A stretch of 64,000 bases of DNA, from positions 1-64,000 of the forward strand of contig NZ_QFWW01000020.1 of assembly GCF_003265345.1 (NCBI RefSeq), in the 5' to 3' direction. The DNA comes from Lentzea terrae (GTDB lineage: Bacteria > Actinomycetota > Actinomycetes > Mycobacteriales > Pseudonocardiaceae). The position numbers were made by a program, and so were the translations under genes. Below, in pieces: positions 38,701 to 49,796 of the stretch (within the stretch, counting starts at the first letter, position 1; the number at the start of each line of letters is the position of its first letter). The notes below the pieces were generated by a model, which saw nothing but the letters and a program-made list of their open reading frames with translations, was not told the DNA's origin and searched no databases.

Positions 38701-39110
38701 TACACCTTCGCCCGGTACTCGGTCCAGCCGGTCACCGCACGTCCGTTGACCGAGTCGGGGCCGATCGAGCTCGGGGGACTCCAGCTTCGCCACGCCGCCG
38801 GCACCATGCCGAGCACCACTCCCCTGGCCCGAGCGCGGAGACCTCGACCTGCACGACCGGGGTCGGGCCGATCTGCACCTGGAACTCGGCGTTCGTCCGC
38901 TTGTTCACGTCGAACACGTGGCAGTGCAGTCCACTGCAGACGTCGTTCGGGTTCGACATGAACCCCCACGTGCACAACGGGAAGAGCGGCTGGTCGAACT
39001 TCTCGACGACTGGGCTCAGGTCGATGTCGAGCTGGGCGTGCACGTCCGGCGCGACCATGCTGAAGCGGTCGAACGAGCCCTCGACACCGAGCGACTGTCG
39101 CGGACGCCGG
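38701..39110 (-). pseudogene. Decayed coding remnant between AhpD-like and SigJ-like genes
   Basis: The 609-bp gap 38514-39122 holds no intact gene. On the minus strand a stretch with strong GC-third-position bias reads VAPDVHAQLDIDLSPVVEKF, then FPLCTWGFMSNPNDVCSGLH and AEFQVQIGPTPVVQVEVSAL. The bias then continues in another frame (SIGPDSVNGRAVTGWTEYRA) to about 38702. There is no start codon, ribosome-binding site or domain I recognise. It looks like a gene disrupted by at least one frameshift near 38815. The region 38514-38700 shows nothing further. Confidence 0.35.
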
Positions 39111-39122
39111 CCGCCCCCAACC

Positions 39123-40022
39123 TCACAGCCGCCAGACGACCCCACCCGTGACGGCGCCGAGCTTGTCCGGGTTGGCGACGTTGTGGATGGCGGCGATGTG
39201 GCCGGTGTCGTCGAGGTCGAGTGTGAGGGTGGCGATCACCCGCCCCGCGCCGGCGAACACGACGCCCACGCCGCCGTTGAGCTCCACCAGTTCGACGCTC
39301 ATGTCGGCGATCTCGACGCCCTGATAGGGCCGGGTGCCGATGGCCGCGAACCAGGTGGCCACCTTGTCCGCGCCGATGATCGGGCGCATGGCCTGGCGCA
39401 CCTTGCCCCCACCGTCGGTCCACAGCGTCACGTCCGGCGCGAGCAACTGCATCAGGGTGTTGATGTCACCGCCGGTCGCCGCCGCGAAGAACCGTTCGGT
39501 GACCTCGCGCTGCCGCGTGCGGTCGGCGTGGAAGCGCGGCCGCCGGGCCTGCACGTGCTCGCGGGCGCGGTGGGCCGCCTGACGCACCGACGCCTCGGAA
39601 CGTTCCACCGCGTCGGCGATTTCGCCGTAGCTGAAGCCGAACGCCTCCTTCAGGACGAACACCGCGCGCTCGAGCGGGCTCAAGGTTTCCAGCACCACGA
39701 GCACCGCCATCGACACCGAGTCCAGCGAGTCCACAGTGGACGCACTGGACTCGGCGGTGCCGAGGCTGGTCAGGATCGGCTCCGGCAACCACGGGCCGAC
39801 GTAGGTCTCCCGCCGGACCTGGGCTGAGCGCAACCGGTCCATCGCCACGTTCGACACGATCCGCACCAGGTACGCCTTGGGGTCGGCCACCTGCGAGCGG
39901 TCGGCCGCCGACCACTTCAACCAGGCGTCCTGCACCGCGTCCTCGGCGTCGGCCGCGGTGCCGAGAATCCGGTAGGCCACCGAGAACAGCAGGTTGCGGT
40001 ACTCGCCGAAGACCTCGCTCAT
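39123..40022 (-). CDS. SigJ-like ECF sigma factor with SnoaL-like C-terminus
   Basis: 299 aa. Region 2 ([50 protein letters not shown]) and region 4 ([38 protein letters not shown]) are complete. The last ~110 residues ([19 protein letters not shown] to the end) form a SnoaL/NTF2-like fold, typical of SigJ/ECF41 sigma factors, in which it controls activity in place of an anti-sigma protein. It overlaps the upstream oxidoreductase stop by ATGA, forming an operon. ECF41 factors usually control nearby CMD or oxidoreductase genes, and both kinds are present here. Confidence 0.9.
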   Translation of the reverse strand: MSEVFGEYRNLLFSVAYRILGTAADAEDAVQDAWLKWSAADRSQVADPKAYLVRIVSNVAMDRLRSAQVRRETYVGPWLPEPILTSLGTAESSASTVDSLDSVSMAVLVVLETLSPLERAVFVLKEAFGFSYGEIADAVERSEASVRQAAHRAREHVQARRPRFHADRTRQREVTERFFAAATGGDINTLMQLLAPDVTLWTDGGGKVRQAMRPIIGADKVATWFAAIGTRPYQGVEIADMSVELVELNGGVGVVFAGAGRVIATLTLDLDDTGHIAAIHNVANPDKLGAVTGGVVWRL

Positions 40023-41176
40023 CGGGTGAACCGGCCGCCACGCGGCCAGACCGAGCCCATGCGGGGCATCGTCAACAGCCTGCGGTAGGTCGGCCACGGC
40101 GAGGAAGTCACCGTTTCCTTGTACCAGACCGCCTTGCGACCGGTCAGGAGAAACGGCCTTGGGCTGCTGTCCGGCTTGGTGAACTGCACCACCGCGTCGT
40201 GCCGGCCCAGGCTGACCGGGGTGTGGTAGTAGCCGAACCGGAACGGCTTGGGCTGCTTGCCGCGCAGCTCGCGGGTGATCGACACCGCGGCGTGCACACC
40301 GGTGGGCATGCCGCTCTGGCAGGTGCCGTGCATGGCGCCGTAGCCCTGCTGGATCAAGGCCGCGTCGCCGACCGCGTAGATCTCCGGGTGGGACACCGAC
40401 CGCAACGTGGCATCGGTGACGATGCGGCCGTGGTCGTCGACCTCCAGACCGGCCGCGGCCGCGAGGGGCGACACCCGCACCCCGCTGGTCCACAGCACGA
40501 CGTCGGCCGCCACACTCTCCCCGCCCTCCAGCTCGACGGAGTCCGGCAGCACCTTGCTGATCTCGACACCACTGCGCACCTGAACGCCGAGGCGTTGCAA
40601 CGAAGCCTCCAGGTACGTCTTGGCCTTCGGTCCCATCGTGGCACCGGGCTCCTGCCTGCCGAGCAGCACGACCTCCAGCTCCGGGTGCTGTTCGGCGATC
40701 TCGGCCGCCGCCTCCACACCGGTCAGCCCGCTGCCGCACACGGCGACCGCGCGGGTGCCCTGGCCGGCCAGGCGCAGCGCCAGCAGCTCGGCGTCGTGGC
40801 TGCTGTTGAGGGTGTAGGCGTGGTCGTCGACGCCGGCGACCGTCGCCGTGTCAGCCACGCCGCCCAAGGCGTAGACCAGCGTGTCGTACGCCAGCACCTG
40901 TTCGTCGTCGACGCGGACGGTGCGCGCGGCCGCGTCGATGCCGGTGACCCAGCCGCACACGAACTCCACACCGGTGCCCGCCAGCAGCTCCGGGACGCGC
41001 AGGTCGGCGACCTGCTGCCCGGACGCGGTCTGGTGCAACCGCAGCCGCTCGGTGAACCGCTCGGTCGCGTTGACGAGAGTGATTTGCACGTCCTGCCGGC
41101 GCTTGGTGCGCGCCGCCGTGATCACCGCGGTCATCACGCCCGCATATCCCGCGCCGAGAATCACGATCCTGTGCAC
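40019..41176 (-). CDS. NAD(P)/FAD-dependent oxidoreductase (NDH-2-like)
   Basis: 385 aa from GTG. N-terminal FAD motif [16 protein letters not shown], a central NAD motif [32 protein letters not shown], and [12 protein letters not shown] match type II NADH dehydrogenase/AIF-like oxidoreductases. It lacks a signal peptide but such enzymes associate with the membrane via a C-terminal amphipathic helix ([12 protein letters not shown] region). It is the first gene of an operon with the SigJ-like factor and is the natural target of that ECF41-type sigma factor. Confidence 0.85.
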   Translation of the reverse strand: MHRIVILGAGYAGVMTAVITAARTKRRQDVQITLVNATERFTERLRLHQTASGQQVADLRVPELLAGTGVEFVCGWVTGIDAAARTVRVDDEQVLAYDTLVYALGGVADTATVAGVDDHAYTLNSSHDAELLALRLAGQGTRAVAVCGSGLTGVEAAAEIAEQHPELEVVLLGRQEPGATMGPKAKTYLEASLQRLGVQVRSGVEISKVLPDSVELEGGESVAADVVLWTSGVRVSPLAAAAGLEVDDHGRIVTDATLRSVSHPEIYAVGDAALIQQGYGAMHGTCQSGMPTGVHAAVSITRELRGKQPKPFRFGYYHTPVSLGRHDAVVQFTKPDSSPRPFLLTGRKAVWYKETVTSSPWPTYRRLLTMPRMGSVWPRGGRFTR

Positions 41177-41318
41177 CGTCGTTGTCCCTTCTTCGACCTG
41201 ATGACGACCACGTGACGGGCCTCGGGCACACGAAGGTGACATCGCGTGATGGGCGTCACAGCGCGATGAGGCGGAGGATCGACGGCAGAGGCCTACGACC
41301 GATCGGAGGTGGCCGGCG

Positions 41319-43328
<2,010 letters not shown>

Positions 43329-44200
43329 GGTGTGCACGAGTTCCTGGAGCACGGCGCGGGCTGGGATCGACGGCCTCCCGAGCAGCCGTTCCAGCGCCGG
43401 ATCGGTCACCGCGAACTGACCGGCACGCGCCGCCCGGAACATGCCGAGCGTGAACTCGGCCGCCGCCTCCGGCATGCCCGCGGCGGTGACCGATGCCTTC
43501 CACTCCTCGTCGGCCACGACGACACGTGTGATCGTCCGCCCGGTGAGTTCGCTCAAAATCCCTGCCACATCAGCGAAATCGAGCATCTCAGCGGCGGTCA
43601 GCGGCGGTGTCACGCCGTCGAGCGCGCCGGGACGGGTCAGGGCGAGCACGTCGGCCGCCACGAGGTCGGCGTGCGCGGTCCACGAGACCGGGCCGTCCTC
43701 CGGGAGCCGGAGCTCGCCGGTGCGCAGGGCGGCCGGCACGTAGTGCTCGAAGGTGCTCGCGTAGAAGCCGTGCCGCAGCGCCGTGTACGCGATGCCCTGC
43801 TGGGCGAGGTGCTGCTCGGTCGCCGCGTGCTGCCGGCCGGGAGCGAACAGCGAGTCGGGCGAGGCCACCTGGTGGCTGGTGTAGAGCACGCGCGCGGCGC
43901 CTGCTCGGACGGCGGCGTCGATCGCGGCCCGGTTGGCTCCGGCGGCCTGTGGTCCGCGGATCGCCGCCGACACGACGAGCACCTGGTCGGCGCCCTCGAA
44001 GGCGTGGTCCAGCGACGCCGGGTCGGTGAAGTCGCCAGCGCGGACGCGAACGCCACGAGCGGCGAACACCGCTGCCTTGGCCGGGTCGCGCACGCTGACG
44101 CCCGCGGTCTCAGCGGGAACGTGGGCGAGCAACTGCTCGACGATCTGCTGACCGAGCCTGCCGGTCGCTCCGGTAACGATGATCATGGCTTCCTCCAGCG

Positions 44201-44237
44201 CGAATCAGTGGTTCACCAAAACGCTACCACTGATTCG
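44201..44237. promoter_or_regulatory. Probable TetR operator
   Basis: Perfect 12-bp arms CGAATCAGTGGT/ACCACTGATTCG with a 13-nt spacer, between the divergent SDR and TetR genes. A second weaker dyad TATCA-N6-TGATA follows at 44247-44262. Confidence 0.65.
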
Positions 44238-44272
44238 AATCGGCGATATCAAGATCCTGATACCATCGATCC

Positions 44273-45010
44273 ATGACGGAGTCGGACACAAAGTCCAGGA
44301 TCGTCGCCGCCGCAGCTCATCTGCTGCGCACCAGTGGTGCCCGCGCGGTGACGACCCGCGCGGTCGCCCAGGAGGCCGGCGTGCCTCCGCCGACGATCTT
44401 CCGGCTGTTCGGCGACAAGGACGGGCTGCTGGAGGCGGTCGCGGAGCTGGTGCTGGCCGACTACGTCGCGACCAAGGCGGCCACGGCGGCAGGCGAGAAC
44501 GGCGACCCCGTTCAGGACCTGTGCGCCGCCTGGCGCGAGCACATCGCCTTCAACGTCGCCAACCCGGACGTGTTCCTGCTCCTCGTCAACCCGACACGGC
44601 TGCAGCGCTCCTCTGCCACCGGCACCGGCGTCGAGGTGCTGCAGCGCCGGGTCGCCCGGATCGCGGCCGCGGGGCTGTTGAAAGTCTCGGAGACGCGGGC
44701 GGTCGACATGATCCAGGCGGCCGGCAGCGGCGCCGTGCTCACGCTGCTCAGCCAGCCGGCGGAGCAGCGCGATCCGGAACTGGCCGAGGTGCTGCTGGAC
44801 GCGGTTCTCGACCAGATCCTCACGACCACGCCGGCACCACCCGACTCCGAGCCCGTCGCGCTCGCGGTGGCGGTCCGGGCGGCACTTCCCCGTTTTCCGG
44901 CGCTCAGCGACGCGGAACGAACCTTGCTGTCCGAGTGGCTGACCCGCACGATCGGCGAACTCACTGCGAGCGCCAGCGATGCACCTCCAGAGCCACCCCG
45001 ACGTGCATGA
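44273..45010 (+). CDS. TetR/AcrR-family regulator
   Basis: 245 aa. The N-terminal HTH spans about 8-60 (SRIVAAAAHLLRTSGARAVT, VAQEAGVPPPTIFRLFGDKD). The C-terminal region is helical and variable, with a tail predicted to form the ligand pocket. It is divergent from the NmrA-type oxidoreductase and is separated from it by the 12-bp palindrome, so it likely represses that gene and itself. The last 50 bp overlap the convergent PucR-type gene, so strong transcription of one could affect the other. Confidence 0.88.
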   Translation: MTESDTKSRIVAAAAHLLRTSGARAVTTRAVAQEAGVPPPTIFRLFGDKDGLLEAVAELVLADYVATKAATAAGENGDPVQDLCAAWREHIAFNVANPDVFLLLVNPTRLQRSSATGTGVEVLQRRVARIAAAGLLKVSETRAVDMIQAAGSGAVLTLLSQPAEQRDPELAEVLLDAVLDQILTTTPAPPDSEPVALAVAVRAALPRFPALSDAERTLLSEWLTRTIGELTASASDAPPEPPRRA

Positions 45011-46166
45011 GGTTCTGCTCCAACGGCCGTGGCAACAACTTCGACGCACGGGCCAGACGGCGCAACAGCGTGTTGCGGTGCGTGTAGAGCCGTGCTGCTG
45101 CCGTCGTCGCGTTGCAGTTCGCGGCGACGAACGCCCGCACGGCTTCGATCACCTCGGGGTCGGCCGTCGCGAGCGGGCCGAGGGTGCGCTTCACGAACCG
45201 GTCGGCCCGCTCGGCGTCCGTGGTGAGCAGCGCGACCAGCTCGACCTCCTCGTGGGTCGCGACCTGTTGCGGTGACGCCAGCCGCGCGAGCATCCGCTGG
45301 ACCGTCAGCGCGTCGAGGTGGCTGCGCCGGAACCCGTCCGCGTTGCGACCGCCGGCCCCCAACGCCACCCGCACGGCCGGGAAACGCGCGACCTCAGCGC
45401 GGAGCACGACCTCGTCCGGCGAGCCGTGCACCCACACCCACCTGGTCGCGGCGCTGGCCAGCACCGTGAGCGGGCGCGGTTCCCCGGCGGCCGCCGCGAG
45501 CACGTCCGCCGCACGATCGAGGTCGCCCAACGCGTCGTCGCTCCAGACGATCGCCGCCGTGTGTTCGCCGGAGAGCCGGTAGCCGAGGCGTTCCTCCGCG
45601 CGGGACACCGTGATCGGAGCGCCGTCGAGCAGCAACGTCACCGTTTCGAGGCGTTCGGCGTGCGTGCCGCGGGTGAGCTGCTCGCGCTCGCGGGTCATCT
45701 GCACCGAGATCGCGGCCACGGTGTCGTCGACGAACGCCGCGATCGACCGGCACGACACGTCGACCAGCTCGCGCAGCTCCTCCGGGTCGGACGTCAGCGA
45801 GAACGCGATCTGCAGCCACAGCCGCAAAGCAACGCTCTCGCCGGAGCGGTACGCGTCGAGCGCCGACTCGTCGAGACCGCGGCGGATCAGGTCGCGGGCG
45901 AACGCCAGCGGTGCCTCACCCAGGTCGGCCGGCACCCGCTCCCCCGGCGCGCGGACGTTGGCCGACGCCCAGCCCAGCAGGTTCGACCGGTTCGTGCGCT
46001 TCAGGGCGGCGGTGAGCACGGGATCTTCGGCGATCTGCTGCCGGTTCGCGCCGCCGAGCGTGGCGGCGTCCAGCTCGGCCAGCCACTCGGCCGGCGGATC
46101 CAGTGCGATCTCCGCACCCTGCCGGATGAGTGTGCGCACGCGCGATGACGGACGCTCCCACGACAT
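44961..46166 (-). CDS. PucR/CdaR-type helix-turn-helix regulator
   Basis: 401 aa. A long middle region (GGDEF-like fold of the PucR group) leads to a C-terminal HTH_30-like domain: [40 protein letters not shown] at about 345-390. ATG 46166 begins [14 protein letters not shown]. It is divergent from a Baeyer-Villiger-type monooxygenase, with a perfect GGTGCA-TAT-TGCACC site between, so it is probably the activator of that gene. The inducer is unknown. Confidence 0.82.
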   Translation of the reverse strand: MSWERPSSRVRTLIRQGAEIALDPPAEWLAELDAATLGGANRQQIAEDPVLTAALKRTNRSNLLGWASANVRAPGERVPADLGEAPLAFARDLIRRGLDESALDAYRSGESVALRLWLQIAFSLTSDPEELRELVDVSCRSIAAFVDDTVAAISVQMTREREQLTRGTHAERLETVTLLLDGAPITVSRAEERLGYRLSGEHTAAIVWSDDALGDLDRAADVLAAAAGEPRPLTVLASAATRWVWVHGSPDEVVLRAEVARFPAVRVALGAGGRNADGFRRSHLDALTVQRMLARLASPQQVATHEEVELVALLTTDAERADRFVKRTLGPLATADPEVIEAVRAFVAANCNATTAAARLYTHRNTLLRRLARASKLLPRPLEQNLMHVGVALEVHRWRSQ

Positions 46167-46181
46167 GGTGCATATTGCACC
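46167..46181. promoter_or_regulatory. Operator between PucR and BVMO genes
   Basis: Perfect 15-bp inverted repeat GGTGCA-TAT-TGCACC immediately next to the PucR start. A further half-site GGTGCA lies at about 46198, so two regulator dimers could bind. Confidence 0.6.
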
Positions 46182-46247
46182 ACAACGACGTTGAACAGGT
46201 GCACTTCGCTCTTTCGTGACCGCCGTCACCCCGGCCACTATGAGGAC

Positions 46248-47735
46248 ATGGCTGACCTCGACGTTCTCATCGTCGGCGCCGGGATCTCCGGCCTCGGCGC
46301 CGCGTACTACCTGCAGCGCGAACACCCGCGCAAGAAGTACGCGATCCTCGAGGCGCGCGGGTCGATCGGCGGCACCTGGGACCTGTTCCGCTACCCCGGC
46401 ATCCGGTCGGACTCGGACCTGCACACGTTCGGCTACGAGTTCCGGCCGTGGCGCGACGAGGACTCGATCGCCGGGGCGGACAAGATCCTCGCCTACCTGC
46501 GCGACACCGCGGCGGAACACGGCATCGACCGAGCCGTTCGGTTCCACACCAAGGTGATCGCCGCCGAGTGGTCGACGCCGGACGCGCACTGGACCGTCGA
46601 GGTCGAGCAGGACGGTGCACGCGAAACGCTGACGTGCTCGTGGCTGTTCTGCGCGGGCGGCTACTACCGCTACGACGAGGGGTTCACACCGCATTTCGAG
46701 GGCAGGGAACGGTTCCGCGGCCAGATCGTGCACCCGCAGCACTGGCCGGAGGACCTCGACTACGCGGGCAAGCAGGTGCTCGTGATCGGCAGCGGCGCGA
46801 CCGCGGTGACGATCGTGCCCGCCATGGCGGCGACCGCGGGCCACGTGACCATGCTGCAGCGCACCCCGACGTACGTCCTGCCGGTGCCGGCCAAGGACCC
46901 GATCGGCACCCTGCTGCGCAAGGTGCTCAGTCCTGACCGCGCGTTCGCGCTCACGCGCCGCAAGAACATCCTGCAGCAGCAACTGACCTGGCGGTTCTCC
47001 CAGCGGTTCCCGAACGCCGCCCGGCGCCTGATCCGGCGGTTCAACGCGAAGCTGCTGCCCGCCAACTACCCGGTCGACGAGCACTTCAACCCGCCGTACA
47101 ACCCTTGGGACCAAAGGCTGTGCATCGTCCCGGACGGCGACCTGTTCCGCGTGATCAGCAGCGGCCGGGCGTCCGTCGTGACGGACCGGATCACGACGTT
47201 CACCGAGACCGGTGTGCGGCTGGCGTCCGGGCGCTCACTCGACGCCGACATCGTCATCACCGCGACCGGGCTCAACGTCCAGGCGTTCGGCGGGATGACG
47301 CTGACCGTCGACGGCTCACCCGTGCATCTGCCGGACACCTTGGCGTACAAGGGGATGATGCTGTCCGGTGTGCCGAACTTCGCCTACGCCATCGGGTACA
47401 CGAACTCGTCGTGGACGCTCAAGGTCGGCCTGCTGTGCGAGCACTTCTGCCGGCTGCTCGCGCACATGGACGCGCACGGCTACGACACCGCCCGGCCCGT
47501 GGTCGCCGACGCCGACGCGCCGACCCGCCCGTTCCTGGACTTCGGCGCCGGCTACATCAAACGTTCCCTGGACCAGCTGCCACGCCAGGGCGAGCGGGCG
47601 CCGTGGCTCACGTCGATGAGCTACTTCAGCGACGTGAAGCTGTTGCGGCGCCTGCCCGTCGAGGACGACGAGCTGCGCTTCTCGCGCGCGGTCCCAGCAC
47701 AGCCGGTCAGTTCTCAGCGGACAGAATCGCGGTGA
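46248..47735 (+). CDS. Flavin monooxygenase, Baeyer-Villiger type
   Basis: 495 aa. ATG 46248 follows GAGGA. N-terminal [18 protein letters not shown] (FAD), the fingerprint [12 protein letters not shown] (FxGxxxHxxxWP) at about 158-169, then [17 protein letters not shown] (NADPH). These mark a class B flavoprotein (BVMO/FMO). It probably oxidises a ketone or hydrophobic amine in a catabolic or detoxifying step. It is preceded by a palindrome and divergent from a PucR regulator; no substrate is evident. The end overlaps the convergent ArsR gene by 29 bp. Confidence 0.9.
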   Translation: MADLDVLIVGAGISGLGAAYYLQREHPRKKYAILEARGSIGGTWDLFRYPGIRSDSDLHTFGYEFRPWRDEDSIAGADKILAYLRDTAAEHGIDRAVRFHTKVIAAEWSTPDAHWTVEVEQDGARETLTCSWLFCAGGYYRYDEGFTPHFEGRERFRGQIVHPQHWPEDLDYAGKQVLVIGSGATAVTIVPAMAATAGHVTMLQRTPTYVLPVPAKDPIGTLLRKVLSPDRAFALTRRKNILQQQLTWRFSQRFPNAARRLIRRFNAKLLPANYPVDEHFNPPYNPWDQRLCIVPDGDLFRVISSGRASVVTDRITTFTETGVRLASGRSLDADIVITATGLNVQAFGGMTLTVDGSPVHLPDTLAYKGMMLSGVPNFAYAIGYTNSSWTLKVGLLCEHFCRLLAHMDAHGYDTARPVVADADAPTRPFLDFGAGYIKRSLDQLPRQGERAPWLTSMSYFSDVKLLRRLPVEDDELRFSRAVPAQPVSSQRTESR

Positions 47736-48024
47736 GCAGCCCCGGATAACGCGCGTCGAGGTCGTCGCGCCGGATCGTCGCGATGCGGGCCGTGCCCTCC
47801 TTGCGCAACCGGACCACGCCGGCCTCGCGCAGCGTCCGCAGGTGATGTGTGCGGGTGGACTTGGTCACCGGCAGTTCGATCGCGCCGCACGCCACCCCGG
47901 TCCCGATCCGGTCCAGCTCCCTGACGTAGTGCAGCCGCACCGGGTCGGCGAGTGCCTGCAGCACCGCCTCGATCCTGATCTCGGCGCGCTCGGGGTGCGG
48001 CAGCTCGTCGCTCATGGTGTCCAT
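47707..48024 (-). CDS. ArsR-family transcriptional regulator
   Basis: 105 aa. The winged helix spans about 15-85: [60 protein letters not shown]. The Cys content (one Cys, in VACGAIEL) does not give the classical metal-binding ELCVCDL motif, so it may sense something other than arsenite. ATG 48024 or ATG 48015 are possible starts. It is divergent from the MFS transporter at 48098, and two copies of an inverted repeat fill the gap. It is the expected repressor of that pump. Confidence 0.85.
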   Translation of the reverse strand: MDTMSDELPHPERAEIRIEAVLQALADPVRLHYVRELDRIGTGVACGAIELPVTKSTRTHHLRTLREAGVVRLRKEGTARIATIRRDDLDARYPGLLTAILSAEN

Positions 48025-48079
48025 AGTACGAGAACCATCGTAGTTCGACGAGTTTCGTAGTACGGTACCCATCGTACTA
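48024..48079. promoter_or_regulatory. Two ArsR operators upstream of the MFS gene
   Basis: Two copies of TAGTACG-N8-CGTA: 48024-48045 (second arm CGTAGTT) and 48058-48079 (perfect second arm CGTACTA). They span the divergent ArsR/MFS promoter region. Confidence 0.65.
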
Positions 48080-48097
48080 ACCGTCGAAGGGGTCGTC

Positions 48098-49252
48098 TTG
48101 TCTCGCATCCACCTGCTCGCGGCCGGCGCGTTCGCGGTCGGCACCAGCGGTTACATCGTCACCGGGGTGCTGCCGGCGGTCAGCCGCGAGCTGCACGTCT
48201 CCGCGGCCGCCGCTGGCCAGCTCGTCACCGCGTTCGCCATCGCCTACGCGCTCACGTCACCGGTGCTGGCCGTCCTCACGGGACGGTGGGAACGCCGCAA
48301 ACTCCTGATCGTGGCGCTGCTGACGAGTGCGCTGGGCAACGGCCTGGCCGCCGTCGCGCCGACGTTCGAGCTGCTGCTGGGCGCCCGCGTGATCAGCGCA
48401 CTCGGCGCCGCCGCGTTCACCCCGGTCGCCACCGCCGTCGCCACCGTGCTCGCCCCGCCGGACCACCGCGCCCGCGCGGTCGCCACGGTGTTCGGCGGCC
48501 TCACCTTCGCGCTGATCCTCGGCGTGCCGCTGGGCAACGTCATCGGCGAGCAGCTCGGCTACCAGGGCGTGTTCGCGTCGGTGGCCGTCATCTCCCTGCT
48601 CGGCGCCCTGGCGATCCACCTGGGAGTGCCGCGGCTGGCCGCGCCGCCGTTCGCGGGCCTGCGCGAACGGTTCGCCGCCGCGCGCGACCGCCGCGTGCTG
48701 CTGGTGCTCGGCATGACCGTGCTGGGCTGCCTCGCCGCGTTCAGCGTGTTCACCTACATCGCGCCGATCCTGACCACCGTCGCGAACGTGCACGGCTGGA
48801 CGATCAGCGTGCTGCTGCTCGTCTACGGCGTGGGCGGCGCGATCGGCAACTCGGTCGCCGGCCGCGTCACCGACCGCTGGGGCAGCCGGCTGCCGTTGCT
48901 CGTGATCTTCTCCGTGTTCGTCGTCGTGCTGGCCACGCTGCCGTTCACCGCGACGACGGCGGCGACCGCGGGTGTCGTGCTGTTCGTGTGGGGCCTGTTC
49001 ACGTGGTCGGTGAACCCGCCGATCCAGAACTGGCTGATCGAGCTCGCGCCCGGCGAGTCGAGCGGACTTCTGCTGTCCGTCAACGCATCCGCCATCTACC
49101 TCGGCGTGGGGCTGTCGGGCGTGTTCGGTGGCGTGGTGGTGAGCAACGCCGGACTGCTCGCGTTGCCGCCGATCGCCGCACTGGTCGCGCTCGGGGCGCT
49201 CGGCCTGCTCATCGCACAGCCGAAGCCCGCGCTGGCGCCTCAGGCGGGGTGA
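48098..49252 (+). CDS. MFS drug/metabolite exporter (DHA1-like)
   Basis: 384 aa from TTG (GAAGGGG upstream). There are about twelve TM segments. N-terminal TM1 (AGAFAVGTSGYIVTGVLPAV) is the CmlR/ProP-type DHA1 signature; TM4-5 contain VLAPPDHRARAVATVFGGL, and TM8 GVGGAIGNSVAGRVTDRWG. These match chloramphenicol/arabinose-type exporters (Cmx-like). It likely exports a toxic small molecule. ArsR control with two operators suggests inducible export. It could export a product of the distant PABA cluster, but nothing in the sequence proves that. Confidence 0.85.
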   Translation: MSRIHLLAAGAFAVGTSGYIVTGVLPAVSRELHVSAAAAGQLVTAFAIAYALTSPVLAVLTGRWERRKLLIVALLTSALGNGLAAVAPTFELLLGARVISALGAAAFTPVATAVATVLAPPDHRARAVATVFGGLTFALILGVPLGNVIGEQLGYQGVFASVAVISLLGALAIHLGVPRLAAPPFAGLRERFAAARDRRVLLVLGMTVLGCLAAFSVFTYIAPILTTVANVHGWTISVLLLVYGVGGAIGNSVAGRVTDRWGSRLPLLVIFSVFVVVLATLPFTATTAATAGVVLFVWGLFTWSVNPPIQNWLIELAPGESSGLLLSVNASAIYLGVGLSGVFGGVVVSNAGLLALPPIAALVALGALGLLIAQPKPALAPQAG

Positions 49253-49256
49253 CGCA

Positions 49257-49769
49257 TCAGTCCAGGCTGAGCTGGGCGCGGTGGAAGTCGAAGTGCCGCA
49301 CCGGGAAGCGGTAGAGGTCCGCCACCGTCATGAACTCGCGGAAGCAGGGATCCCACCGCGTCGGATACGGCATGCCCTTCGCCAGGCCGGCCTCGTCCTC
49401 CCGGTCGAGGCGCCGGTGCAACGCCGCGATCGTGCGATCGCACAAGACGACCATCACCCGCTTCGGCAGCACGCTGCCGCCGAGCCAGGAACCCACGAAG
49501 TTGACCACGTCGAACGGCCTCGTGCCGGCGTTGAGCAGCCTCGCCCAGCCGCGGCCGACCGACGCCGGCAGCCTGGCGACGATCTTGGCCAGGGCCAGCA
49601 GCGCTCGCATGATCAGGAAGCCCAGCAGCATGTGGAACAGCAGCTGCCGGTTGGTCCAGCGGGTGCCGGCCGAGCGGCGGCGCAGCGCGTCGTCGGACGC
49701 GCTGCCGAGCAGCGTGCGGAAGGTCGCTCGCACCCGCTCGAAGTCGTCGTGAACGGTCTGCCGGTCCAC
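49257..49769 (-). CDS. DinB-like/maleylpyruvate-isomerase-fold protein
   Basis: 170 aa from GTG. An N-terminal helix (VHDDFERVRATFRTLL) and RRSAGTRWTNRQLLFHMLLG, with a His after a Trp-Thr-Asn motif, are typical of DinB_2 proteins. Late LYRFPVRHFDFHRAQLSLD provides further His residues for a metal site. These proteins bind Zn/Ni and some act as thiol-dependent transferases (mycothiol or bacillithiol). The internal FLIMRALLALAKIVARL segment is unusually hydrophobic and could touch the membrane. Function is unknown. Confidence 0.65.
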   Translation of the reverse strand: MDRQTVHDDFERVRATFRTLLGSASDDALRRRSAGTRWTNRQLLFHMLLGFLIMRALLALAKIVARLPASVGRGWARLLNAGTRPFDVVNFVGSWLGGSVLPKRVMVVLCDRTIAALHRRLDREDEAGLAKGMPYPTRWDPCFREFMTVADLYRFPVRHFDFHRAQLSLD

Positions 49770-49796
49770 CCGCCCAGTGTGCGCCTCGCAGCCGCG

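Noticed and set aside
48098-49252. Dedicated exporter of the PABA cluster product
   Set aside because: It is 10 kb away with its own ArsR regulator and operators; nothing links it directly to the cluster.
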